Source: CAVRGQ01 sp963720785 (GTDB taxonomy: Bacteria > Actinomycetota > Acidimicrobiia > IMCC26256 > DASPTH01). From it: a stretch of DNA of 64,000 bases. Positions 35,603-44,489 of the stretch are shown piece by piece. Under the pieces are notes generated by a model. The model saw nothing but the letters and a program-made list of their open reading frames with translations, was not told where the DNA came from and made no database searches. The DNA is taken from NCBI GenBank assembly GCA_963720785.1, contig CAVRGQ010000001.1, positions 54,682 through 118,681 on the forward strand, in the 5' to 3' direction. Made by a program: the position numbers and the translations under genes. Position 1 is the first letter of the stretch, and each line of letters begins with the position of its first letter.

Positions 35603-36281
35603 GTGAGCGATCTGAGAGTTGCCCCCAAGGTCCGCGCGAAGGTTCTCCACTCGCGCGATCGCTTCTGGCGTCCGGAGGACTTCGCCGGGTCACCCGATGC
35701 GGTCGCCAAGGCTCTCTCACGCTTGGCGCACGCCGGCGATCTTCGCCGAATCCGCCGTGGGCTCTACTGGCGCGGAGCGCCGACCCGGCTCGGCATGGCG
35801 CCACCCCCACCCGACCGCCTTGCTCATGAGATCATCGGCGGTCCCGGCACCGGACCCGCCGGATGGAGCGCATCACTGGCGCTTGGGCTCTCCACGCAAG
35901 TCCCACGCCGTGAGACGATCGCGATCCCTGGTCGCGCGCCACGGAACCCTGGGGCCGTTCAGTTCGTCAGTCGCGCCGCCAGCACCAAGCGCCGAGACGA
36001 GCGCCTCCGCCCCGCCGAGGTCGCACTGCTCGAGGTGCTTCGTGACTGGGACAAGCTCGTCGAGGTTCCGGCCGAGCGCGGCGACCGCGCGAATCGCCGA
36101 TCTCCTCGAGACCGGAGCAGTTCGTCTCGATCGGATTGTCAGGGCTTCGGTCACCGAGCCCGCTCACGTCCGCGAGCGGCTTCGTCACCTCCTTACGGCG
36201 ATCGGCCGAACGGCTGACGCTGACGCCGTCCGGCCCGCACGCAGCGATTCGGTTCGTCACGACCTGGCCCTCGCCGGTTGA
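35603..36281 (+). CDS. abiEi: AbiEi-like antitoxin of a type IV toxin-antitoxin system, frameshifted
   Basis: About 227 residues. Winged-helix N-terminus: SRDRFWRPEDFAGSPDAVAK, LSRLAHAGDLRRIRRGLYWRG, then the C-terminal antitoxin domain (GPAGWSASLALGLSTQVP; LRPAEVALLEVLRDWDKLVE). The frame breaks at 36074-36083; one CG added in GAGCGCGGCG joins PAERAATARIADLLETGAVR. AbiEi represses its own promoter and neutralises AbiEii without direct contact in studied systems. GTG 35603 is fixed by the TATAAT box. The stop overlaps the toxin start (TTGA). Confidence 0.85.
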
Positions 36282-37250
36282 ACGACTTGGCGCGCTTTCG
36301 CGACACCGGAGAGTTCGCACCAACACTCGACGCGGTCGCCGAGCGGCTCGGCATCAGTGCGACTGCAATCGAGAAGGACTACTGGGTCAGCCAAGTCCTG
36401 CGCGTTCTCGTCCGTACCTTCCCCGACGACTTCGTCTTCAAGGGCGGGACAAGCTTGTCCAAGGGGTACGGCATCGTGGAGCGGTTCTCCGAGGACATCG
36501 ACGTGCTCGTTCTGCCTGGCAGTCGGGGTCGGGGAGCCGTCGACACAATGATGAAGGCGATGGGAGAGACGGCAGCTTCTGGGCGTCGGTGGGGCCGCGT
36601 CAGGCGTGAGCGCAGAGACCGGCCGGCACCGTGCTTACACCGTGAGCTACCCGGCAACTCGCGAGCCGACGTCGCTGATCGCAACCAGCGTATTGCTGGA
36701 GATGGGCGTGCGCGGCGGCTCCCACCCGCACGAACCGGTTGCCATCGGATCGCTTCTCGGCGATGCACTGCGCGACGCGGGAACCGATCTTGACGAGTAC
36801 GACGATCTCGCGCCGTTCGCGGTGGAAGTCCTCCACCCGGCGCGGACCTTGCTCGAGAAGCTCGCCCATATCCAGGGGCTTGCCCTCGAGCTCGAGGCCG
36901 ACGAGACCCTTCTGCCATCGGCACGGAGTGGGCGTCACTTCTACGACGTGCACCAGTTACTTGGTGAGGGACGCGTTCTCGACCTCCTGCAGGATCGCGA
37001 CCAGGTGGTCGAAGTGATCGAGAGCATCGACGAGTTCACCGAGAAGTACTTCGGCGGAACCCACGGCGACTCGTGCCGCCCCGATGACGGATTCGCGAGC
37101 AGCAGCGCATTCGATCCCGACACGTCTGTCTCGGATCGGCTTCGGACGGCGTACGAGACCACGATGCCCGACCTCTACTTCGGCAGCGCGCCGCTCCCCG
37201 CCTGGACGCAGATCTGCGGGCGTGTGGCCGAGCATGCTGCGGTGCTCTGA
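36278..37250 (+). CDS. abiEii: AbiEii/AbiGii-family nucleotidyltransferase toxin, frameshifted
   Basis: About 325 residues. The nucleotidyltransferase core is plain: EKDYWVSQVLRVLVRTFP, FKGGTSLSKGYGIVERFSED with IDVLVLPG carrying the metal-binding Asp pair, and after the frameshift HPARTLLEKLAHIQGL, SGRHFYDVHQLL. Adding a GC in GACGGCAG (36568-36575) joins the halves through ETAQLLGVGGAASG. Such toxins transfer nucleotides to tRNA or proteins and cause growth arrest on phage attack. TTG start at 36278, coupled to the antitoxin. Confidence 0.87.
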
Positions 37251-37265
37251 TCCGGGTCTGACGCG

Positions 37266-38081
37266 TCACGACCTTCGCCGGCGGAGACGTTCCGCGAGGG
37301 AGCGACAACGCTCGATCTCGGCGATCGCCTCACGCTCGCGGCCGGACAGGGCGGATCGATCGGCCCATCGCTGGGGGTCGTCGCCCGGCAAGATGACCGC
37401 GCCGCTGTGTCGCCATGTCGGGTCGCTCAGCTGCCAGTACTCGTGGCTGTCGAGGGCCTCGACGATCAGTGCGACGTCATCGTCTTCGAGCAAGGTTCGC
37501 CAGCACCGGGGATTGACATTCGCCAAGTCGCTCGAGTTACCAGCGTCCACCACAAGGGTTGAGATCCCGCGGCTGGTGGCCCGAGCTCGTAACTTCGCGA
37601 TGCGGGGCACCGGAACGCGAGTCGCCGGGTTCTGGGGGATGCGGCGGTCGTCGACGGCGGCGTCGAGGACCTTGGAGACGATCTGCTTCGCCTTGTGGAC
37701 CGTCGAGGGCGCGAGCCCGGATGCGCAGAGCTCAGCGATCCAGACGCGAAGGTCGGCGTGCTGGATCTTCGCCAGTGGCACGTCACCGAAGCGCGGGAGG
37801 ATGTGGACGTTGAGGTAGCTCTCGTCGCGGGCTCGGCTCGAGGGGCGGAGGTGCACCTGGCTCGGTGCCCACAGCGCGACCCAGTCGGCGAACAAGATCC
37901 GGCCGCGTCCAGGGTCGATCCACGAGCCGTCGTGCTTCGCGACCTCGGTGGTGTTCGCGAATCGATCGGCGTCGACGCGCTTGGCGAACTGGCGAGAGTG
38001 CGTGCGTCCGTCGGGGCCGTGGTAGCGGACGAGATAGGCGGACTGGCCGCCCTTGAGGCGGCGCTTCACGATGTAGGCCAC
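37266..38081 (-). CDS. Tyrosine-recombinase-type integrase lacking the catalytic domain
   Basis: 271 residues. The N-terminal arm-binding and SAM-like core-binding domains are normal: VAYIVKRRLKGGQSAYLVRY, HSRQFAKRVDADRFA, LRPSSRARDESYLNVHILPR, GLAPSTVHKAKQIVSKVLDA. After PRIAK (about residue 170) the usual catalytic domain with R...H-x-x-R...Y is absent; instead there is an unrelated 100-residue tail (LLEDDDVALIVEALDSHEYW; GREREAIAEIERCRSLAER). It cannot recombine by itself. GTG 38081 has GGGGAG upstream. It lies 95 bp from the right att-like repeat, pointing away from tRNA-Val. Confidence 0.75.
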   Translation of the reverse strand: MAYIVKRRLKGGQSAYLVRYHGPDGRTHSRQFAKRVDADRFANTTEVAKHDGSWIDPGRGRILFADWVALWAPSQVHLRPSSRARDESYLNVHILPRFGDVPLAKIQHADLRVWIAELCASGLAPSTVHKAKQIVSKVLDAAVDDRRIPQNPATRVPVPRIAKLRARATSRGISTLVVDAGNSSDLANVNPRCWRTLLEDDDVALIVEALDSHEYWQLSDPTWRHSGAVILPGDDPQRWADRSALSGREREAIAEIERCRSLAERLRRRRS

Positions 38082-38176
38082 GCTCGAGCACTCCCCTGCC
38101 GCGCCGCGCACTCGTTGCGACGGCACCGCGCACTTCCGCGCACTTGCCGCGCACTTTTCGCGCACTCGCGGGGTTG

Positions 38177-38216
38177 CTCGACGAGCGAACCGCAGCCCAG
38201 ATGTGCTCTGACCTGC
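38177..38216 (+). repeat. Right 40-bp direct repeat of island (att-like), next to tRNA-Val
   Basis: CTCGACGAGCGAACCGCAGC followed by CCAGATGTGCTCTGACCTGC, 37/40 identical to 35185-35224. It ends 7 bp from the encoded CCA of tRNA-Val. The DNA just left of it (38095-38165) is packed with CGCGCACTT-like repeats. Confidence 0.7.
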
Positions 38217-38223
38217 GGTTTCG

Positions 38224-38300
38224 TGGTGGGCGATACGGGACTCGAACCCATGACCTCTGCCGTGTGAAGGCAGCGCTCTAACCAACTGAGCCAATCGCCC
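38224..38300 (-). tRNA. tRNA-Val (anticodon CAC)
   Basis: Complete cloverleaf on the minus strand: acceptor GGGCGAT pairs with ATCGCCC, D-arm GCTC/GAGC, anticodon stem CTGCC/GGCAG around loop TTCACAC, T-arm with TTCGAGT, discriminator A and encoded CCA. Anticodon CAC reads the GUG valine codon. It is the probable integration target of the adjacent island. Confidence 0.96.
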
Positions 38301-38382
38301 TAGCGGAGTGCAGGTTAGCGAACGCCACCCGCCGTGTGCCGGTCCTAACCCGGTAGCCTCGCCTCTCGACCGAGGAGCACCC

Positions 38383-39057
38383 GTGGGCGAGGACAACACA
38401 GCAACCGAGCCGGCGCTCACCATGCCGCTCGTCGAGGCGATGGAGACGCAGCGGGCGATCCGTCGCCTCACCAACGAGCCCGTCAGCGACGAGCTCGTGT
38501 TGCGCCTCCTCGAGCTCGCGGTGAAGGCGCCGAGCGGCTCCAACGGGCAGACGTGGGAGTGGGTCGTGGTGCGCGACCCCGAGGTGAAGCACCAGCTCGC
38601 CCGCCTCAACCGCCAGGCCTGGTCGGTCTACAAGCGCACCCGCGCCCGCAAGACCCGCGGCGACGCCTCCTTCGCCAAGATCCACGCCGCGGTCCAGTGG
38701 CAGGCCGACCACTTCGAGGAGGTCCCCGTCGTCGTGGTGGCCTGCCTCCACGGCCGCCCTCCCCTGTTCGGCTCGCCCCTCCAGGGCGCCAGCTTCTACG
38801 GCTCGATCTTCCCCGCCGTCCAGAACCTCCTCCTCGCCGCCCGGGCCGCCGGCCTCGGCGCCACCCTCACCACCCTGCCGCTGTGGTCGGTCACCCTCGC
38901 CCGGCGCACCCTGGGCCTCCCCGGGCGCATCACCCCGGTGGCGGCAATCCCCCTCGGATGGCCTCAGGGCGGGTACGGTCCCACCACTCGCCGACCGGTC
39001 CAGGATCTGGTCCATCTGGACCGCTACGGGCATCGCCCGTTCCGTGAGATCCGGTAG
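38383..39057 (+). CDS. Nitroreductase-family protein
   Basis: 224 residues of the FMN-dependent nitroreductase fold: LVEAMETQRAIRRLTNEPVS, VKAPSGSNGQTWEWVVVRD, GSIFPAVQNLLLAARAAGLGA, and a C-terminal LGLPGRITPVAAIPLGWP. GAGGAG lies 6 nt before GTG 38383. Paralogous to the protein at 53562. Reaction unspecified; some members act on nitro, iodo or F420-linked substrates. Confidence 0.87.
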   Translation: MGEDNTATEPALTMPLVEAMETQRAIRRLTNEPVSDELVLRLLELAVKAPSGSNGQTWEWVVVRDPEVKHQLARLNRQAWSVYKRTRARKTRGDASFAKIHAAVQWQADHFEEVPVVVVACLHGRPPLFGSPLQGASFYGSIFPAVQNLLLAARAAGLGATLTTLPLWSVTLARRTLGLPGRITPVAAIPLGWPQGGYGPTTRRPVQDLVHLDRYGHRPFREIR

Positions 39058-39060
39058 AAT
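39055..39060 (+). promoter_or_regulatory. Candidate -10 box TAGAAT
   Basis: TAGAAT overlaps the end of the nitroreductase gene (stop at 39055-39057) and stands 32 bp before GTG 39093, so the acidic-tail gene may have its own promoter. Confidence 0.4.
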
Positions 39061-39092
39061 GGCGAGCCCAGACCACGCGCACACCGAGGCAG

Positions 39093-39311
39093 GTGAGCAC
39101 CTTGGCCAGAAAAGGACGAGCCCGCCGCTTCCGTGAGGCGCGGGAGATGAAGCAGGGCTTCGACGACGGCCTCTTCAGTGAGGGCTCCGGCACGCTCGCC
39201 GACGTCGATCTCGACGCCGACAGCGACGACGAGTTCGACGACGAGGACGACGACCTCGGAGACGACTGGGACGACGACCCCTTGAAGGCCGACGACCACA
39301 TCGTCCCCTAG
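39093..39311 (+). CDS. Small protein with basic head and acidic tail
   Basis: 72 residues. The first 25 are basic (RKGRARRFREAREMKQG); the last 40 are almost all Asp/Glu (DLDADSDDEFDDEDDDLGDD). This dipole design suits a nucleic-acid or ribosome-binding peptide with an autoinhibitory tail, or a chaperone-like factor. A TTG codon at 39102 is an alternative start. It is followed by the best intrinsic terminator in the window, which supports it as an expressed gene. No family recognised. Confidence 0.6.
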   Translation: MSTLARKGRARRFREAREMKQGFDDGLFSEGSGTLADVDLDADSDDEFDDEDDDLGDDWDDDPLKADDHIVP

Positions 39312-39333
39312 CTCCACCCAGATCTACGAGCGC

Positions 39334-39364
39334 AAAGCGGTCCCGCGGGACCGCTTTTCTCGTT
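39334..39364 (+). terminator. Intrinsic terminator
   Basis: AAAGCGGTCCCG is followed directly by its complement, making a perfect 24-bp palindrome (39334-39357), then TTCTCGTTTCTC. The T-rich tail makes it a strong rightward terminator; the A-rich left side also allows leftward use. Confidence 0.85.
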
Positions 39365-39434
39365 TCTCACGCAGGTCGCGTCAGCAAACCGTCCATGTCC
39401 TGGTCTGGTGACGCAACCTCGGAAGAGGTGGGGA

Positions 39435-40371
39435 TCAGCGGTAGTGGGTGAGGTCGCCTTCGGTGCCGCGTTCGGTGTGGTCGTGGATGTAGCGCCAGCA
39501 GTCGGGCTGGGAGCCGTCGATGTCGGTGACGCTGTAGAAGCGGGCGAGCTCGCCGGCGTCGACCGACTCCTGGTTCCAGCGGTGCCGCTCCGAATCAGCG
39601 GCGACGGCCGCGATGCACCGACCCACGAACCGGGGCGACTCCGACAGCGCGAACTCGGTGGGCGCGCGGTCCAGCGCGTCCCGCCACGTGCTGTCGGTAA
39701 CCCCGAACGCCTCGAGCATCATCTCGGAGCGCAGGAACCCGGGCGTCACCGCCATCGCGGTCGCGCCATGTGGCGCGAGCTCGTGTCCCTGCGACCATGC
39801 GAGCCGGTTCACCGCTGCCTTCGCGAGGTCGTAGAACACCGAGATCCGGTAGTTGACCTCGTTGTACGCGTGCGTGCCGTCGGTGACCTCCACCACCAGG
39901 CCACCTGGCTGCTCCACCAGGATCGGCAGCAGCGCGTGCGAGGTGCGCAGGTGGGTCTCGACCGCGAGCCGCAGGATCCGCAGGCCGTCGTCGAGGTCGA
40001 CCTCCCAGAGCGGGCGGTTCCACATCGGCGGCGGGCCCTTGAGCAGCTCGCCACCCCAGATGTCGTTGACCAGGATGTCGAGCATGCCGAGCTCGTCGCG
40101 CACGAAGGTCGCGAGCTGTTCCACCTGCTCCTGGTCGAGATGGTCGACCTGGCGCGCGATGCCCATGCCGCCGAGTTCGCTCACGAGCTCAGCGGTCTCC
40201 TCGATCGTCTCGGGTCGTTCGCCGTAGTCCGACGTCATGCCGCCCTGCGCGCTGGTGCGCCCGGTGCACACGACGGTCGCGCCGCGCTCCCCCAGCGCCG
40301 CGGCGATGCCGCGACCCGCGCCAGCGCGTCGCACCGGCGACCACCGCAACCTTCCCCCGCAGGTCGGTCAT
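39435..40371 (-). CDS. Short-chain dehydrogenase/reductase, frameshifted
   Basis: About 313 residues. MTDLRGKVAVVAGATR begins at ATG 40371, then the frame changes at 40320-40330 (one CG missing in CAGCGCGTC) to AGAGRGIAAALGERGATVVC, giving the Rossmann loop G-A-T-R-A-G-A-G-R-G-I. VNDIWGGELLKG replaces the usual NNAG region. The active-site Tyr/Lys is not clear-cut: YDLAKAAVNRLAW has Y-x-x-x-K. Longer than classical SDRs because of a C-terminal extension (TDIDGSQPDCWRYIHDH). Substrate unknown. Confidence 0.83.
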
Positions 40372-40375
40372 GGGA

Positions 40376-43087
40376 TCAGAGCGTACGCGGATCCGGACGG
40401 TCGGCGGCGATGTCGAAGCGGGAGATGGCCTCGGCGACGACCTCGGTCTTGATCGCACCCGTGGCCGCGAGGTTGTGCAGCACCGTCACCACGATCTGCG
40501 GGGCGTCCACTTCGAAGTGGCGACGCAGCGCGATGCGGGTGTCGGAGTAGCCGTAGCCGTCGGTACCGAGCGTGGTGAACGGGCGCGGCACGAACGGCGC
40601 GATCTGGTCGGGCACCGCCTTCATGAAGTCGGTCACCGCCACGATCGGGCCCTCGACCGTGCCGAGCAGCTCACTCACGTACGCCACGCGCTGCGCCTCG
40701 GTGGGGTGCAGCCGGTTCCACCGCTCCGTCGACAACGCGTCCTCACGCAACGCCTTGTACGAGGTGGCGCTCCAGATGTCGGCCGACACGTCGTACTCCT
40801 CGGCGAGGAGCCTCTGCGCCTCGAGCGCGGCAAGCATCGCGGTGCCGCTGGCGAGGATCTGCGCGCGGTGTGCCTTGTCAGGCGCGCCCGCCTGGTACCG
40901 GTACAACCCGCGGACGATGCCGTCTTCCACGCGCCCTGCTTCCCCATCGGCGGGCATGGCCGGCATCGGGTAGTTCTCGTTGTAGAGCGTGAGGTAGTAG
41001 AAGCAGTCTTCGGGCTCCGGCCCGTACATGCGCTCGATGCCGTCGCGCACGATGACGGCCATCTCGTAGGCGAACGCCGGGTCGTAGACCCTGCAGTTCG
41101 GCACCACCGACGCGAGCAGCGGGCTGTGGCCGTCGCAGTGCTGCAGGCCCTCCCCCGCGAGCGTGGTGCGGCCCGCGGTGGCGCCGAGCAGGAAGCCCTT
41201 GCCGCGCTGGTCGCCGAACGCCCAGATGAGGTCGCCCACTCGCTGGAAGCCGAACATCGAATAGAAGATGAAGAACGGGATCATCGGCTGCGACCACGTG
41301 GAGTACGACGTGCCCGCGGCGGTGAAGCTGGCCATCGCGCCCGCTTCGTTGATGCCTTCCTCGAGGATGCGACCGTTCGCCGCCTCGCGGTACGACAGCA
41401 GCAGCGCCGCGTCGACCGGCTCGTAACGCTGACCGAACGGCACGTAGATCTTGTAGTCGCGGAAGAGCGCGTCGAGGCCGAACGTGCGCGCCTCGTCGGG
41501 GATGATCGGCACGATGCGGTTGCCGATCGCCGGGTCGCGCAGCAGGTTGCGCAACAGGCGGGCGAACGCGGTGGTGGTGCTCGCCTGCACCTTGTCGCCG
41601 GTACCCGCGAACACGTCCTTGTAGGGACTGGTGTCGTCGCGCGCGGGCATCACGAACGTCTTCGAGCGCACCACACGCTCGGGCACCGAACCGTTGAGCA
41701 GCGCGCCGGCGTTCCATCATGTACTCGAACTCGGGTGAGTCCATCCCCGGGTGCCAGTACGGCGGGTCGCCGTCGGTGATCTCCGCGTCGGGGATCGGGA
41801 GGTCGAGCCGGTCGCGGAACACGCGCAGCTCGTCGGTGCCGAGCTTCTTGATCTGGTGCGTGGAGTTGCGCGATTCGATGCCCTCGCCGAGCGTCCAGCC
41901 CTTCACCGTCTTCGCGAGGATGACGGTGGGGCTGCCCTGGTGCTCGGTCGCCATCTTGTAGGCGGCGTAGAGCTTGCGGTAGTCGTGACCACCGCGCGGC
42001 AGGTTGCGCAGATCCTGGTCGGTGAGGTGCTCCACCATGCGCTGGAGGCGCGGGTCGGGACCGAAGAAGTGCTCCCGGATGTACGCGCCGCTCTCCACCG
42101 CGTACTTCTGGAACTCGCCGTCGACGGTGCTGTTCATCTTGTTGAGCAGCACGCCGTCGACGTCGCGCATGAGCAGCTCGTCCCAACCGCGGCCCCAGAT
42201 CACCTTGATCACGTTCCAGCCCGCGCCGCGGAACATGGCCTCGAGCTCCTGGATGATCTTGCCGTTGCCGCGTACCGGGCCGTCGAGGCGCTGCAGGTTG
42301 CAGTTGACGACGAAGATCAGGTTGTCGAGTTGCTCGCCGCGGCGACCGACAGGCCGGCCATCGACTCGGGCTCGTCCATCTCGCCATCGCCGAGGAATGC
42401 CCACACGCGGGACTGGCTGGTGTCGGCGATTTCGCGGTGCAGCAGGTAGCGGTTGAACCGTGCCTGCGCGACCGCGTTGATCGCGCCGAGCCCCATCGAC
42501 ACCGTCGGGAACTCCCAGAACCCGGGCATGCGGCGCGGGTGCGGGTAGGACGAGAGGCCGTCGCCATCCACCTCGCGGCGGAAGCGGTCGAGGTGGTCCT
42601 CGGTGAGACGCCCCTCGAGGAACGCACGTGCGTACACGCCGGGCGCCGCGTGCCCCTGGAAGTAGACCTGGTCGCCGGCGAGACCGTTGGCCTTGCCGCG
42701 GAAGAAGTGGTTGAAGCCGACGTCGTACAGCGCGGCCGCCGACACGAACGTCGAGAGGTGACCGCCGAGGCCGTCATAGCGATGGTTCGAGCGATCGACC
42801 ATCGCCATCGCGTTCCAGCGGATGTACGCCCGGATGCGGCGCTCGAGCGTCTCGTCGCCGGGGAACCACTGCTCCTGTTCCGCGGGGATCGTGTTGATGT
42901 AGTCCGACGTGACCATCGCGGGCACGCCCACACCCTGCTCACGTGCCCGCTCCATGAGCCGGGCGATGAGGTACCGCGCCCGCACCCGACCACCGGCGTC
43001 GATCACCGCGTCGAGCGAGTCGAGCCACTCACCGGTCTCCTGGGGATCGGTGTCGGGGAGTTGGTGGACGAAGCCGTCGATGAACAC
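40376..43087 (-). CDS. aceE: Pyruvate dehydrogenase E1 component, homodimeric type, two frameshifts
   Basis: Thiamine-diphosphate enzyme that decarboxylates pyruvate and acetylates lipoyl-E2. About 905 residues, the normal AceE size. Blocks: MVTSDYINTIPAEQEQWFPG, the ThDP site FLGDGEMDEPES with NLIFVVNCNLQRLDGPV, GHDYRKLYAAYKMA, and the transketolase-type half (IVPIIPDEARTFGLDALFRD; FFIFYSMFGFQRVGDLIWA). Frame joints lie at 42333-42343 (one base short) and 41701-41711 (one CG short). GTG 43087 has AGAGGTGA upstream. E2 and E3 genes are not in the window, as is common for AceE in actinobacteria. Confidence 0.95.
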
Positions 43088-43245
43088 GCGTCGTCACCTC
43101 TTTCGGGTTGGGGCGCGCACTGGGGGCGGTGGCGCTGCAGACCAGGTTACGACCGCCGGGCGACCGAAAGGTGACGAGCAGATTGCGAGATGCTCGAGAT
43201 GTCCGGGAAATTTCTCTCGGGAACGCTCCAGATTTTCGCGGCGCG

Positions 43246-44489
43246 ATGCCGATAGGTCCGTTCGTGGCAGACGACCGGGCAGCGATCGCCCACCTCCTCC
43301 GGCGCGCGACCTTCGGTCCCGGACCCGGGCAGGTGGAGACCCTCAACACCGGAGGCATCGCCGCAGCACTCGACAGCGTGCTCGCGGCGACCCCTCCCCG
43401 ACCCCCGCCGATCCGGCGTTGGAGGGGTGGGAACCGATCAAGTGGTGGATCGCCCGCATGGCCGACCCGGCCGTGGGCCTCCACGAGAAGATGGTGTGGT
43501 TCTGGCACAGCCACCTCACCTCGTCGATCAGCAAGGTCGGCCAGTGGCCGTGGATGTGGACCCAGCACCAGGTGCTGCGGACCAACGCGCTCGGCAACTT
43601 CCGCACGCTCATGCAGGCGATCACCATCGACGCCGCGATGCTCGTGTACCTCGACGGCGACCCGTCGGTCGTGACGAACCCCAACGAGAACTACTCCCGT
43701 GAGCTCATGGAGCTGTTCTGTCTCGGCATCGGCAACTACACCGAGGCCGACGTGAAGAACGGCGCCAAGGCGCTCGCCGGCTACGACGTCAGCTGGCCCG
43801 ACGGGGTCGTCACCTTCTACCCCGAGTACACGCTCACCACGCCGGTGACGTACCTCGGCAAGAGCGTGCAGACCACGCAGAACGTGATCGACACGGTCGT
43901 CGACCACCCGGCGTGCGCACCGTGGATCGCCACGAAGCTCTACCGCTACTTCCTCGGTGTGAACCCGACGACCCAGCGTCGCGACGCGCTCGCCACCGTG
44001 TTCCGCAACGCCAACCTCGAGATCAAGCCGCTCGTCGACGCGATCCTGCGCGACCCGCTGTTCCTCGACCCGTCGATCCGGCTCAATCGCGCCAAGCAGC
44101 CGGTCGAGTGGGTCACCAACGCCTTCGCGGCGGCGGGCGCGAGCAACCCCGGGTGGGCCACGAGTGTGGCCAACGACCTCGGGCAGTTGCCGTTCGACCC
44201 GCCGTCGGTGGCCGGCTGGCCCGGCGGCACGCGCTGGCTCGCGGCGAGCGACGCGTTCACCCGCGCCGCGCTCGCCATCGACGGGCCGGTGCTGGCGGAG
44301 ATCACCAATGCCACCAACCCGGCCCTGATGGTCGACACCACGTTGACCCGCTGCTCGATCTTCGCCTGCTCCCCCGCCACCCGGGCCGCCCTCGACGCGA
44401 TCGCCGCGAACACCGCGCTGCCGAAATGGCAGCGGTCCCGGATCCTGTTCGCCACCGCCGTCACCTCACCGGAGTTCGCGCTCGCATGA
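43246..44489 (+). CDS. DUF1800 family protein, frameshifted
   Basis: About 415 residues. AAIAHLLRRATFGPGPGQVE at the N-terminus and HEKMVWFWHSHLTSSISKVG, then ENYSRELMELFCLGIGNYTE are the defining DUF1800 blocks. The frame breaks in the C-rich run 43390-43408, where one C is missing. No export signal is visible, unlike its partner. It overlaps the DUF1501 gene by 4 nt (ATGA). This pair is widespread in environmental bacteria; suggested roles in cell-surface carbohydrate handling remain unproven. Confidence 0.87.

Noticed and set aside
35185..38216. Insertion sequence flanked by target duplications
   Set aside because: No transposase or terminal inverted repeats; the 40-bp repeats and integrase remnant fit a tRNA-associated integrative element better.
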